Positions 8,235-17,493 of a stretch of DNA of 64,000 bases are shown here, in pieces (within the stretch, counting starts at the first letter, position 1; each line of letters opens with the position of its first letter). The DNA is from Paracoccaceae bacterium (GTDB taxonomy: Bacteria; Pseudomonadota; Alphaproteobacteria; Rhodobacterales; Rhodobacteraceae). The stretch covers positions 1 through 64,000 of the forward strand of contig JAIOYF010000004.1 of NCBI GenBank assembly GCA_021741245.1, written 5' to 3'. Below the pieces are notes generated by a model, which worked only from the letters and a program-made list of their open reading frames with translations, was not told the DNA's origin and did no database searches. Position numbers and translations under genes: made by a program.

Positions 8235-8771
8235 TCAGGACGGTTCGTTGACGAAGGCCGAGTATGCCGCCATGCCAAATCCGCCTGCCGCGTCTTTTGG
8301 CAACAGCGCACCCAGACCCGTGGCCGGGAACAAGGGTTCCACGATCACGCAGGCGCGGACCAACATGATCTCGTTTTGCTGCCCAAGGGTGAACGACACA
8401 ACGGGTTGGATTTCTTCGTCACGGTCAACGCAGCTGATCGGCTGGTCCGGCATGGCCCAGGTGTTTGTATCAATCGGCTGAAGTTCAATCATGATATTCG
8501 CGCGGCAATCTTCAATCACCGCCAGACGGTCACAGATTTCATCTTTCAGCGTATCCGAGCTTGCATCTTCCATCCGGCCCAGACGCAGGTCGCGCATGGC
8601 CATGTCCAACGCATGCTCCAGCATCACCGACTTTGTCATGATCAAACCGAGTTCGACCGCAAAGATGAACAACAGGAAAATGAAGGGAAAGGACATGGCG
8701 AATTCAACGGCTGCCAGTCCCTCTTCTTCGCGCCCGAAGGCGCGAAGTTTCTTGCGCATGAAGCGGGTCAT
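8235..8771 (-). CDS. TadE-like pseudopilin
   Basis: The 178-residue protein has the TadE hallmark near its N terminus: REEEGLAAVEFAMSFPFIFLL, with the conserved glutamate in AAVEFA followed by a hydrophobic helix. The rest is predicted periplasmic. It starts in the stop codon of the VWA-domain gene (ATGA overlap at 8768-8771), so the two are translationally coupled. It probably works with its two neighbours at the cell envelope, in pilus or adhesin assembly. Confidence 0.85.
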   Translation of the reverse strand: MTRFMRKKLRAFGREEEGLAAVEFAMSFPFIFLLFIFAVELGLIMTKSVMLEHALDMAMRDLRLGRMEDASSDTLKDEICDRLAVIEDCRANIMIELQPIDTNTWAMPDQPISCVDRDEEIQPVVSFTLGQQNEIMLVRACVIVEPLFPATGLGALLPKDAAGGFGMAAYSAFVNEPS

Positions 8772-10393
8772 TGGGTCAACCTCAACTGGCTGATGTTGCT
8801 GGCAATCGCCCGGAAGGCCGACTGGATCTCAAGCCCCGTGGCATCAAAGTAGTGGCCCGGAGTACTTGCGCAGGATTCGATCTGTGCGGCACCCCCCGAG
8901 GGGGCCTCGAAGGCGATCCCGTAAACAATCACATTGTTGTCGCGGGCCCGGTTACACACGGATTGCAACTGATCGTTCATGTCTGGCACTTCGGTCTTTG
9001 TGCGGAACATATCCATCGTGTTGTTGTATACGGTGGTGCTGTTGCCAAAGGCCCGTCCGTAGAGCTGCCATGCCACCCAGCTCATCCGCTGGCGTTCCCA
9101 CATCTGGGGCCAGCTTTGCTGAACCGGGCTTGACGAGCCATATTGCCATGGCGAGGTGCGCCATTCGTTGCGGTGCGGAACCCAGTAGTCGTAGCTGGTG
9201 GAGCTGCGGTTGTGATAGATCGAATAGTTGCCGTCGCTTGCACGCCAGATTGGGGCGTTGCCACTGCGGTATCCGTCGTTCAGGCGCTCTTCGGGGAAGT
9301 GCTCACCATCGGTCATCAGCACCACAACCTTCATCGACTCGTCATCGACATAGTCAAAGGGGCGTCCGGAAAAGACGGCAGGCGTCTGGCCTTGGGTGAT
9401 CATCCCAGAGATCACGTCGCGCGAACCCGGATCAAGCAAAGCCATGCCCCACTTCATTCCCGCATTGATCGAGGTGGCGCCCCCAGCTGTCAGGCCATTG
9501 ATATGGGCCTGAAGCTGGTTGATGTTGTTTGTTGGCGCGCGCACCATGGTGTTGGCGTTTGGCATGCACCAACGGTTCGGCGCATAGGGAACGGCGGACG
9601 AGTTGTTTTCGTCCAGATAGCTCGAAGAGCGGGTCGTCGAGGAATAGGTGTCGACGTATCCGGTAACGGGCATAGCCAGTGACGTCGACATGCCCAAGCC
9701 AGAATAGACGCTGCTGGGCAGGTCGGAACAGTTGACGTTTGTCTCGCCGTGGTCCTCGGTCATGTTATACAGGTTTTGCAGGTACTGCGGCAGGTTCACC
9801 TGACCATTGTAAGGCACGATGCCAATCGAGATGCGGCCTTCGCCATCGGCCTCCAGCACGTTCTCCACAAATTCCGAAGCCGCGTTCTTGAGGTTGGTCA
9901 GCTTTGATCCGGCCATGGAGCCTGAAACGTCAAGCACCAGCATGATTTCGACGTTCGTGATCCGCTGTTCGGCAATCGACAGACCCTTTGCCTGCAACTG
10001 CATCTGCGAGGTTGGGTCCATAAGATCCATGAAGATCGGGTTCGTCTCGGCCTCTGCTTCGGCGCGGACATTTCGGAAGTTCAGGCCATTGGTCACAATA
10101 ACAGAGGTCAGCTTGTCCCCAAGCCCGGCCTTGTCAAAGTAATCACGCACCACATCTTCCGAATCCAACTCTTGCGTCAGCGAGGCCGCGGCGAGGGTCG
10201 AGCGGTCGAGGGTTTGTTGCAATTCGGTACGGGTCGATTCAAAGCGCATGATATCCACGCCCATCCCGGCCACGACCAAAAGGATGATCAAGATCACTGC
10301 CGTGAACATCAAGATCGTCCCATCTTCTTCCCGCACGAAGTCACCGCTGCGGGAAAGCGGTTTTTGGGCAGCTATTTCGGTATCGCGGTTCAT
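8768..10393 (-). CDS. TadG-like protein with a von Willebrand A domain
   Basis: The start is placed at the ATG at 10393 (MNRDTEIA), giving 541 residues; the frame is open upstream without a good ribosome site. Residues 21-47 (REEDGTILMFTAVILIILLVVAGMGVD) form the Tad-type N-terminal membrane anchor, here with a degenerate form of the conserved motif. A vWA domain starts near 148: DVSGS at 155-159 is the metal-site (MIDAS) DxSxS motif, and VVLMTDGEHF is its later aspartate motif. A long serine/tyrosine/asparagine-rich insert (YNGQ..., YSIYHNRSSTSYDYW) lies inside the domain. It heads the three-gene Tad-like unit. The rest of a tad locus (ATPase, secretin, prepilin peptidase) is not in the window. 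Confidence 0.88.
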   Translation of the reverse strand: MNRDTEIAAQKPLSRSGDFVREEDGTILMFTAVILIILLVVAGMGVDIMRFESTRTELQQTLDRSTLAAASLTQELDSEDVVRDYFDKAGLGDKLTSVIVTNGLNFRNVRAEAEAETNPIFMDLMDPTSQMQLQAKGLSIAEQRITNVEIMLVLDVSGSMAGSKLTNLKNAASEFVENVLEADGEGRISIGIVPYNGQVNLPQYLQNLYNMTEDHGETNVNCSDLPSSVYSGLGMSTSLAMPVTGYVDTYSSTTRSSSYLDENNSSAVPYAPNRWCMPNANTMVRAPTNNINQLQAHINGLTAGGATSINAGMKWGMALLDPGSRDVISGMITQGQTPAVFSGRPFDYVDDESMKVVVLMTDGEHFPEERLNDGYRSGNAPIWRASDGNYSIYHNRSSTSYDYWVPHRNEWRTSPWQYGSSSPVQQSWPQMWERQRMSWVAWQLYGRAFGNSTTVYNNTMDMFRTKTEVPDMNDQLQSVCNRARDNNVIVYGIAFEAPSGGAAQIESCASTPGHYFDATGLEIQSAFRAIASNISQLRLTQ

Positions 10394-10755
10394 TTTCTCG
10401 TAACCCCTATCGCCTTGCAAAGCCGCCCCCACGGCCCGCTGGACACACGTCATCTATTGGACCAAACGGAGAGAGCGAGGCAAAAATGTGGCAAACAACC
10501 TTTTGCGGGCCCGCAGTACAGTCGTCTGGAAACGATCCAATGGTTGGCATCCTATTGTCTGAATTCGCGCAACATAAGATAGACAAAGGGATGTATGACA
10601 TTCTTAGGAATTGACGAAACTGAACGGAATTCCCTGCGAATCGAATCATATTTTCCGCACTTGGCACAAGACTTGATGGATGAAAGTTTCACCTTTTGCC
10701 GTTAGGGTTAACGTCGCGCAGGTATTCTGCGCTTTGCCAGACAAGGAGAGATGGC
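10394..10755. promoter_or_regulatory. Divergent promoter region between the tadG-like and glutamate dehydrogenase-type genes
   Basis: This 362-bp region has no supported ORF and must hold two divergent promoters. It is more AT-rich than the genes around it, especially 10550-10690. A TTGACG at 10611-10616 is a possible -35 box for the rightward gene, but no clear -10 follows at standard spacing. AAGGAGAG at 10743-10750 is a strong ribosome site for the ATG at 10756. Confidence 0.45.
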
Positions 10756-12186
10756 ATGCAAAGGGATGGAGAACCGACGTTTCGCGAGTCTGTCGACCTG
10801 ATGTTCAACCGTGCGGTTCAGCTGATGGATCTTGGACCCGGCCTGGAAAAGAAGATCAAGGTTTGCAACTCGACTTACACTGTGCGCTTTGGTGTGCGGT
10901 TGCGCGGAAAGATTGAGACATTCACCGGCTATCGGTCAGTCCATTCCGAACATATGGAACCTGTGAAAGGCGGCATCCGCTTTGCCCTTTCGGTGAACCA
11001 AGATGAGGTAGAGGCGTTGGCCGCCCTCATGACGTATAAGTGTGCCTTGGTTGAGACGCCGTTTGGCGGGTCAAAAGGCGGGCTTTGCATCGACCCTCGC
11101 GCTTGGGAAGAACACGAACTCGAAGCCATAACGCGCCGCTTTGCCTATGAGCTGATCAAACGCGATCTGATCCATCCGGCCCAGAACGTTCCTGCCCCCG
11201 ATATGGGCACGGGCGAGCGGGAAATGGCATGGATTGCCGATCAATACATGCGCATGAACACAACCGACATCAACGGTCGTGCCTGCGTAACCGGCAAACC
11301 ACCCCATGCTGGCGGCATTCAGGGCCGGGTCGAGGCAACGGGGCGTGGTGTCCAATACGCGCTGCGCGAATTCTTCCGTCAGCCAGAGGATAAGGCCGCC
11401 GCTAAACTCTCAGGGGGTCTTGAAGGCAAACGCGTCATCGTGCAGGGCCTTGGCAATGTCGGCTATCACGCGGCAAAGTTCCTGTCCGAAGAAGATGGCT
11501 GCAAGATCACAGCGATCATCGAACGCGATGGGGCCCTCACCGACGAAAGGGGCCTGAATATCGAAGATATTCGACAATGGATGGTCAAGCACGGCACGAT
11601 AAAGGGCTATGCCAACGCGACCTATGTTGAGGACGGCACGGTGCTTTTGGAAGCGGACTGTGACATCTTGATCCCCGCCGCGATGGAAGGGGTCATCCAC
11701 AAAGGCAACGCGGGCAACATCAAGGCGCCTTTGATCATCGAAGCGGCGAATGGCCCGATCACCTTTGGCGCTGATGAGATTTTGCGCCAGAAGGGCTGCA
11801 TCATCATCCCCGATATGTACGCAAATGCGGGTGGGGTGACGGTGTCCTATTTTGAGTGGGTCAAGAACCTGTCCCACATCCGCTTTGGTCGGATGCAGCG
11901 CCGCGCAGAGGAATCGCGCCATCAGATGCTGGTGGATGAGTTGGAGCGGCTGTCTGCCGACAAGGGCCTTGGCTGGACGCTGTCGCCGGGATTCAAGGAC
12001 AAGTATCTGCGCGGGGCAGGGGAGTTGGAACTGGTCCGGTCGGGTCTCGATGACACCATGCGCACGGCCTATCAGGCCATGCGCGAGGTTTGGCACGGCC
12101 GGGGGGATGTCGAAGATCTGCGCACCGCCGCCTATATCGTCTCTATCGGACGGGTCGCGAGCAGCTATATCAGTAAAGGTCTGTAA
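10756..12186 (+). CDS. Glu/Leu/Phe/Val-type amino acid dehydrogenase, probably glutamate dehydrogenase
   Basis: These enzymes interconvert an amino acid and its 2-oxo acid plus ammonia with NAD(P). The ATG at 10756 is used because AAGGAGAG lies just upstream. The 476 residues contain VKGGIRF, the glycine-rich active-site segment with the catalytic lysine (TPFGGSKGGL), PAPDMGTGEREMAWI, and an NAD-binding GLGNVG motif. The length and the GGIRF/KGG motifs favour glutamate dehydrogenase over leucine or phenylalanine dehydrogenase. It stands alone between the Tad-like genes and sox and could assimilate or release ammonia from the amine catabolism around it. That link is inference. Confidence 0.9.
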   Translation: MQRDGEPTFRESVDLMFNRAVQLMDLGPGLEKKIKVCNSTYTVRFGVRLRGKIETFTGYRSVHSEHMEPVKGGIRFALSVNQDEVEALAALMTYKCALVETPFGGSKGGLCIDPRAWEEHELEAITRRFAYELIKRDLIHPAQNVPAPDMGTGEREMAWIADQYMRMNTTDINGRACVTGKPPHAGGIQGRVEATGRGVQYALREFFRQPEDKAAAKLSGGLEGKRVIVQGLGNVGYHAAKFLSEEDGCKITAIIERDGALTDERGLNIEDIRQWMVKHGTIKGYANATYVEDGTVLLEADCDILIPAAMEGVIHKGNAGNIKAPLIIEAANGPITFGADEILRQKGCIIIPDMYANAGGVTVSYFEWVKNLSHIRFGRMQRRAEESRHQMLVDELERLSADKGLGWTLSPGFKDKYLRGAGELELVRSGLDDTMRTAYQAMREVWHGRGDVEDLRTAAYIVSIGRVASSYISKGL

Positions 12187-12195
12187 GACCAGATT

Positions 12196-12223
12196 GGCAG
12201 AGCGTGTCATGGCCCGCTCTGCC
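12196..12223 (+). terminator. Hairpin after the glutamate dehydrogenase-type gene
   Basis: GGCAGAGCG at 12196-12204 pairs perfectly with CGCTCTGCC at 12215-12223 across a 10-nt loop, starting 10 nt after the stop codon. There is no T-run, so it may be a weak terminator or an mRNA 3'-end stabiliser. Confidence 0.55.
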
Positions 12224-12321
12224 CGCCACTGGGTGCCCGATACATTTCTTGTCTCCCCTGCGACGGCTTTGCTGGGGTGGCTAAAATGTCGCGGGACAGA
12301 TGCGCCCAAAACCTTCCACAT

Positions 12322-12338
12322 GCGACGTTTTTTGTCGC
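12322..12338. promoter_or_regulatory. Short palindrome upstream of soxB, possible operator
   Basis: GCGAC-N7-GTCGC lies about 85 bp before the soxB start, in a 236-bp intergenic region. A second TGTC-N4-GACA pair occurs near 12286. They could be regulator sites for the sarcosine oxidase operon. No regulator gene is adjacent, and the short arms make chance occurrence possible. Confidence 0.3.
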
Positions 12339-12422
12339 CTTTGGGAAAGTAACGCGAACTGCACGGTTGAATATTCCCCCTTGGCCCGTAACACTGTCGG
12401 CAACGGGGAAAAGGTCACGTCC

Positions 12423-13673
12423 ATGCGCTATTCCGGTTTGAAGGTCATCACCGAAGGGCTTTTCGGAAACAAGGGATGGAAGCCTGCATGGCGCACACCC
12501 GATCCAAAGCCCGAATATGATGCCATCATCATTGGTGGCGGGGGGCATGGCCTCTCAACCGCCTATTATCTGGCCAAGAACCACGGGTTCACCAATATTG
12601 CCGTGCTGGAAAAGGGCTATCTTGGCAGTGGCAACATCGGGCGCAACACGACCATTGTGCGCGCCAATTACTTCTTGCCCGGCAACTCAGAGTTCTACAG
12701 CCATTCCCTCAAGCTGTGGGAAGGGTTGGAGGCCGACCTTAACTACAACGTCATGCATTCGCAGCGCGGGTTGATCAACCTGTTCCATTCCGACGGCCAG
12801 CGCGATGCCTTTGCCCGGCGGGGCAATTCCATGATCAATCAGGGCGATGATGCGATCTTGCTGGACCGTGAGGGCGTGCGCGAACATCTGCCCTATCTCG
12901 ATTTTGAGCAAACCCGCTTTCCGATCTACGGCGGTCTTTTGCACCCGCGCGGTGGCACGGCCCGGCATGACGCTGTGGCATGGGGCTATGCGCGCGCGGC
13001 CGATCGGCGTGGCGTCGATCTGATCCAGAACTGCGAAGTGACGGGCATCGACGTCGAAAATGGCGTCGTGCGCGGTGTGCAAACCACCCGGGGTTCGATC
13101 CGCGCCAAAAAGGTGGCCATCGTGGTCGCAGGTCGCTCTTCGCAAGTGGCGGCCATGGCGGGCATGCGCCTGCCGATTGAAAGCCATGTGCTGCAAGCCT
13201 TTGTGACCGAGGGATTGAAGCCCGTGATCAACCATGTCGTCAGCTTTGGCATGGGGCACTTCTACATCAGCCAATCCGACAAGGGTGGTCTCGTCTTTGG
13301 TGGCGACATCGACTTTTACGCCTCCTATGCGTCGCGGGGCAACTTGCCCATGGTCGAGCATGTGATGGAGGCGGGAATGACCCTGATGCCGATGATTGGC
13401 CGTGCTCGGGTTCTGCGCAGTTGGGGGGGCATCATGGACATGACGCCCGACGGCAGCCCGATCATCGACCGAACCGATATCAGCGGCCTGTTCATCGATT
13501 GCGGCTGGAACTATGGTGGCTTCAAGGCTGTGCCTGCCTCTGGCTGGTGCATGGCCCATCTGATGGCGACCGGCGAAAGCCACCCGGTGGCCGAAAAATT
13601 CAAACTCAACCGTTTTGCGACCGGCCATATCCTCGATGAGGAAGGCACGGGGTCGCAGCACAACTTGCACTAA
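12423..13673 (+). CDS. soxB: Sarcosine oxidase beta subunit
   Basis: Heterotetrameric sarcosine oxidase converts sarcosine, oxygen and tetrahydrofolate to glycine, hydrogen peroxide and methylene-THF. The beta subunit (416 residues from the ATG at 12423) carries the sarcosine-oxidising FAD and the covalent FMN. GGGGHGLSTAYYLAKNHG is the FAD-binding Rossmann loop, and EKGYLGSGNIGRNTTIVRANY is a strong family signature. The GWNYGGFKAVPASGW segment is near the flavin at the C terminus. It is the first gene of soxBDAG, with soxD starting 9 bp after it. Confidence 0.96.
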   Translation: MRYSGLKVITEGLFGNKGWKPAWRTPDPKPEYDAIIIGGGGHGLSTAYYLAKNHGFTNIAVLEKGYLGSGNIGRNTTIVRANYFLPGNSEFYSHSLKLWEGLEADLNYNVMHSQRGLINLFHSDGQRDAFARRGNSMINQGDDAILLDREGVREHLPYLDFEQTRFPIYGGLLHPRGGTARHDAVAWGYARAADRRGVDLIQNCEVTGIDVENGVVRGVQTTRGSIRAKKVAIVVAGRSSQVAAMAGMRLPIESHVLQAFVTEGLKPVINHVVSFGMGHFYISQSDKGGLVFGGDIDFYASYASRGNLPMVEHVMEAGMTLMPMIGRARVLRSWGGIMDMTPDGSPIIDRTDISGLFIDCGWNYGGFKAVPASGWCMAHLMATGESHPVAEKFKLNRFATGHILDEEGTGSQHNLH

Positions 13674-13682
13674 GGCAACAAA

Positions 13683-13961
13683 ATGCGCCTCAACTGCCCC
13701 CATTGTGGCCCCCGTGACCGGCGAGAATTCTACTATTACGGGGCCGCCGCCTATCTTGACCGCCCCAGCCCCGATGCCCCGGCACAGGCATGGGATGACT
13801 ACTTGCACAACCGCGACAACCCGGCCGGCATGACGCAAGACCTGTGGTATCACGAGCAGGGATGCACGGCTTGGCTGAAGGTGACCCGCAACACGGTGAC
13901 GCATGAGATTATCGCTGTAGATGCAGTCGCCACACCCAAGGCGTCGGGGGGCATGGCATGA
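13683..13961 (+). CDS. soxD: Sarcosine oxidase delta subunit
   Basis: The 92-residue protein has the zinc-binding N terminus of the delta subunit, MRLNCPHCGPRD, together with EFYYYG and WYHEQGCTAWLKVTRNT, which supply further metal ligands (His, Cys). The delta subunit is structural in the heterotetramer. Its stop overlaps the soxA start by 4 nt, implying coupled translation. Confidence 0.96.
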   Translation: MRLNCPHCGPRDRREFYYYGAAAYLDRPSPDAPAQAWDDYLHNRDNPAGMTQDLWYHEQGCTAWLKVTRNTVTHEIIAVDAVATPKASGGMA

Positions 13962-16876
13962 GGATTGATGGCAAAGGTCGCATTGACCGCACCCGCCCGC
14001 TGACCTTTGCGTTCGATGGCGTCAGCTATCCGGCGTACAAGGGTGACACACTGGCCTCGGCCTTGATGGCCAATGACGTGCGCGTGGTCGGGCGCAGTTT
14101 CAAATACCACCGCCCGCGCGGCATCCTGACCGCAGGCAGCGAAGAGCCGGGCGCTTTGGTCGAAATCATGGGGCCCGCCAATCAGACCCCAAACACCCGC
14201 GCCACGGTGCAAGAGGTGTTCGAGGGGCTGACCGCGCGCAGCCAGAACCGCTGGCCATCCTTGCGCTGGGATCTTCTGGGCATCAACGATCTTGCCAGCC
14301 CCTTCTTGTCGGCCGGGTTCTACTACAAGACCTTCATGTGGCCGCGTGCTTTTTGGGAAAAGATCTATGAGCCGCTGATCCGCCGCGCAGCGGGGTTGGG
14401 CAGCTTGTCGGGCCGACATGACGAAGGCACCTATGAAAAGGCCTATGCCTTTTGTGATCTGCTGATCGTGGGCGCGGGGCCCACGGGCCTGATCGCGGCG
14501 CTTGCGGCGGGGCGTTCGGGGGCCGATGTGATCTTGGCCGAGGATGCTGCCGAAATGGGGGGGCGTCTGCTGTCGGATGAGGGGCAGATTGACGGTGCCC
14601 CTGCACAAGAGTGGCTGGCCTCTGTTCTGGCAGAGCTGGCCTTGATGCCAAATGTCCGGCTGATGCCGCGCACCGCCGTGACGGGGGCCTATGATGACGG
14701 CACCTATGGCGCGCTGGAGCGGGTGGGTCTGCACCGCAGGCCGCGCCCAAATCTGCCGCGCGAATGCTTCTGGCGCATCACGGCGCGTCGCACCATTCTT
14801 GCCACCGGAGCGCTGGAGCGCCCCATTGCCTTTGCCGACAATGACCGCCCCGGCATCATGATGGCCTCTGCCATGGCGAGCTATCTGAACCGTTATGGCG
14901 TGTCGCCGGGCCGCAAGGTGACGTTCTTTGCCAATAACGACAGCGCCCGCGCCACGGCCCGCAGCTTTGTCGCGGCTGGCCTTAGCGTGGCCGCAATCAT
15001 CGACAGCCGCCCCGACGCCCCGGATGAGGGGGATATTCCCGTCCACAAAGGCGCGGTGGTCATCGGCACCAAGGGCCGCCATGGCCTGCAAGAGATCACG
15101 CTGCGCACCGGGTCTGGCGAGGTTCGGCTTGAAACGGACGCGCTGGGCATGGCCGGGGGCTGGAACCCCAGCCTGCACCTGACCTGCCACATGAACGGCC
15201 GCCCGCGTTGGTCGGCAGAACTGGCGGCCTTTGTTCCGTCGCCGGGGGCTGTGCCAGGCCTTGTTGCGGCAGGGGCGGCCAATGGCACCTTCTCCACCCA
15301 TGGCTGCCTTGCGGCGGGGCTTGCGGCCGCGCAGGAGGTGCTGACCGATCTTGGCCACAAGGCTGCCCCGGTCGACCTGCCACAGGCCGAAAACGCCCCC
15401 TACACCATCTCGCCGCTTTGGGCAGTTCCGGGCAAAGGCCGGGCTTGGCTTGATTTTGCCAATGATGTGACAACCAAGGACGTGGCCCTTTCGGCGCAAG
15501 AGGGCTTCTCCTCTGTCGAGCATATGAAACGCTACACGACCCAAGGCATGGCCCCCGATCAGGGCAAGTCGTCGAATGTGGCCGCCTTGGCGGTGCTGGC
15601 CGATGCCACCGGGCGCGGCATCCCCGAAACCGGAACCACAACCTTCCGCCCGCCCTTTGTGCCGGTGTCCATCGCCGCCATGGGGGCAGGGGCCCGCGCC
15701 GAAGGTTTCGCGCCACAACGATTCATGACCTCCGATCAGGCCAGCCGCGACCGGGGTGCCCCGATGATCGAGGCAGGCCTGTGGTATCGCCCCAGCTATT
15801 TCCCGAAACCCGGCGAGACCACATGGCGTGAGGCTTGCGACCGCGAGGTGGCCATGGTGCGCAACTCGGTCGGCATCTCGGATGTCTCGACGCTGGGCAA
15901 GATCGATCTTCAGGGCCGCGATGCGGGACGCTTCCTTGATTTCGTCTACACCAACACCTTTTCCACCCTGCCAGTAGGCCGGGTCCGCTATGGGGTGATG
16001 CTGCGCGAAGATGGGCATGTGCTGGATGATGGCACCACCGCGCGGCTTGGCGAAAACCACTGGCTGATGACCACCACCACGGCGGCGGCGGGCCTTGTCA
16101 TGCGGCATCTGGATTTCGTGCATCAGGCCTTTTGTGCCGATTGGGATGTGCGGTTCATCTCTGTCACCGAACACTGGGCGCAGTTTGCCGTGGCGGGCCC
16201 AAAGGCGCGCGATTTGCTGACATCGGCCTTGGGGGCCGCACCGGGCCTGCCCTTCATGGGGGTGCGCGCGGCCACCATTCAGGGCGTTGCGGGGCGGGTG
16301 TTCCGCATCTCGTTCTCGGGCGAAGAGGGGTATGAGGTCGCCGTTCCCGCCCGCTATGGCGAGGCTTTGTTCCGCGATCTGACCGCCCGTGCCGAAACCA
16401 TGGGCGGCGGTCTTTACGGGATGGAGGCCCTGAACGTTCTGCGCATTGAAAAGGGTTTCATCACCCATGCCGAGATTCATGGCCGCACCACGGCTTTTGA
16501 CATTGGCATGGAAAAGATGGTCAGCGCCAAAAAGGACTGCATCGGCAAGGCTGCGGCCAGCCGTCCCGGCATGATTGGTGCGGCGCGCGCGCAACTGGTC
16601 GGCCTCAAACCCCTGACCGACAGCCCGCTGACGGCGGGGGCGCATCTGTTCACCCAAAGCGCGGATGTCAAGCGTGAGACGGATCAGGGCTATGTCACCT
16701 CGGTTGGCTATTCCCCCACCCTTGCCTCTTGGCTGGCCTTGGCCTTCCTCCATGATGGGCGCGCGCGGCACGGCGAAACGATCCGGCTCGTCGATCATCT
16801 GCGCAAGGTTGATGTGCTGTGCACCGTGACAGACCCCGTGTTCCATGACCCGATGGGAGAGAAACTTCGTGCCTGA
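13958..16876 (+). CDS. soxA: Sarcosine oxidase alpha subunit
   Basis: The 972-residue alpha subunit binds NAD+ and folate. The N-terminal domain (1-100, PLTFAFDGVSYPAYKGDTLASALMAN and SFKYHRPRG) has the ferredoxin-like fold without cluster cysteines. The central dinucleotide domain begins at about 168 (LLIVGAGPTGLIAALAAGRSG). The C-terminal 380 residues are GcvT/folate-binding type, where iminium carbon from sarcosine is passed to THF (YGVMLREDGHVLDDGTTARL, FSGEEGYEV). The length is typical. It overlaps both soxD and soxG. Confidence 0.96.
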   Translation: MRIDGKGRIDRTRPLTFAFDGVSYPAYKGDTLASALMANDVRVVGRSFKYHRPRGILTAGSEEPGALVEIMGPANQTPNTRATVQEVFEGLTARSQNRWPSLRWDLLGINDLASPFLSAGFYYKTFMWPRAFWEKIYEPLIRRAAGLGSLSGRHDEGTYEKAYAFCDLLIVGAGPTGLIAALAAGRSGADVILAEDAAEMGGRLLSDEGQIDGAPAQEWLASVLAELALMPNVRLMPRTAVTGAYDDGTYGALERVGLHRRPRPNLPRECFWRITARRTILATGALERPIAFADNDRPGIMMASAMASYLNRYGVSPGRKVTFFANNDSARATARSFVAAGLSVAAIIDSRPDAPDEGDIPVHKGAVVIGTKGRHGLQEITLRTGSGEVRLETDALGMAGGWNPSLHLTCHMNGRPRWSAELAAFVPSPGAVPGLVAAGAANGTFSTHGCLAAGLAAAQEVLTDLGHKAAPVDLPQAENAPYTISPLWAVPGKGRAWLDFANDVTTKDVALSAQEGFSSVEHMKRYTTQGMAPDQGKSSNVAALAVLADATGRGIPETGTTTFRPPFVPVSIAAMGAGARAEGFAPQRFMTSDQASRDRGAPMIEAGLWYRPSYFPKPGETTWREACDREVAMVRNSVGISDVSTLGKIDLQGRDAGRFLDFVYTNTFSTLPVGRVRYGVMLREDGHVLDDGTTARLGENHWLMTTTTAAAGLVMRHLDFVHQAFCADWDVRFISVTEHWAQFAVAGPKARDLLTSALGAAPGLPFMGVRAATIQGVAGRVFRISFSGEEGYEVAVPARYGEALFRDLTARAETMGGGLYGMEALNVLRIEKGFITHAEIHGRTTAFDIGMEKMVSAKKDCIGKAAASRPGMIGAARAQLVGLKPLTDSPLTAGAHLFTQSADVKRETDQGYVTSVGYSPTLASWLALAFLHDGRARHGETIRLVDHLRKVDVLCTVTDPVFHDPMGEKLRA

Positions 16877-17405
16877 CCTCATCGCAAAACCCGCCCTTGG
16901 CGCGGCCCCGCTCACGATTGCGGGGACAACCCTGTCAGAAAATGGCGCAACCCAGATCACCGCCATCGCCCCTTACCCCGGATCGCAAGCCGCCCTTGCG
17001 CAGGCGCTCAGACCGCTTGGCCTTACCTTCCCGGCGCCAAACCAGTTCACAGAACACGGCGATGTGCGTCTGGCGTGGAGCGGTCGTGATCAGGCCTTCT
17101 TGATCGGGGGGGAGGCCCCTGCCGATCTGCCTGCCGCCGTCACCGACCAATCAGATGCTTGGGTCAGCCTGCAGATTGCCGGACCTCAGGCCCGTGCGGT
17201 GCTGGCCCGATACGTCCCGCTTGATTTGCGCGCGGCCTCGCGTGGCCAGTCACTCCGCTCGGCCCTCAACCACCTGCCCCTTTTGCTGATGGTCGAAGCG
17301 CCCGACAGCTATACGCTGATGACCTTCCGATCCATGGCCCGCACAGCTTGGGCTGAACTGCATGAGGCGATGATCAAGGTCGAGGCGCGGCTTGCCCTGA
17401 CCTGA
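16869..17405 (+). CDS. soxG: Sarcosine oxidase gamma subunit
   Basis: The frame opens at 16845 inside soxA, but a GTG at 16869 preceded by GGGAGAG is the likely start, giving 178 residues, the usual size. The protein has the weakly conserved gamma-subunit fold, related to the folate-binding domain of the alpha subunit (WVSLQIAGPQARAVLARYVPLDL and HLPLLLMVEAPDSYTLMTFRS). It overlaps the end of soxA by 8 nt and closes the operon. Two hairpins follow. Confidence 0.93.
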   Translation: MPDLIAKPALGAAPLTIAGTTLSENGATQITAIAPYPGSQAALAQALRPLGLTFPAPNQFTEHGDVRLAWSGRDQAFLIGGEAPADLPAAVTDQSDAWVSLQIAGPQARAVLARYVPLDLRAASRGQSLRSALNHLPLLLMVEAPDSYTLMTFRSMARTAWAELHEAMIKVEARLALT

Positions 17406-17418
17406 CCCTTCATCTGTT

Positions 17419-17482
17419 CAAAAATATCCTCGGGGGGGGGCGCTTTGCCTTGCAAAGCGGTGGGGGGGCAGACAGCCCCCCC
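17419..17482 (+). terminator. Double hairpin downstream of soxG with G-rich Rhodobacterales-type tail
   Basis: After soxG comes CAAAAATATCCTCGGGGG, a 3'-flank sequence I recall as frequent after genes in Rhodobacterales. Then a perfect hairpin, CGCTTTGC-CTT-GCAAAGCG (17441-17459), and a second one, seven G at 17462-17468 with seven C at 17476-17482 around CAGACAG. The pair separates two convergent units (sox and the glyoxalase-cupin pair). Terminator function is inferred; there is no U-run. Confidence 0.6.
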
Positions 17483-17493
17483 TTCGCCCTTCG

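Noticed and set aside
13850-16966. A 1038-codon minus-strand open frame
   Set aside because: It is the antisense of soxA/soxG, which have clear sarcosine oxidase motifs; long shadow frames are normal at this GC content.
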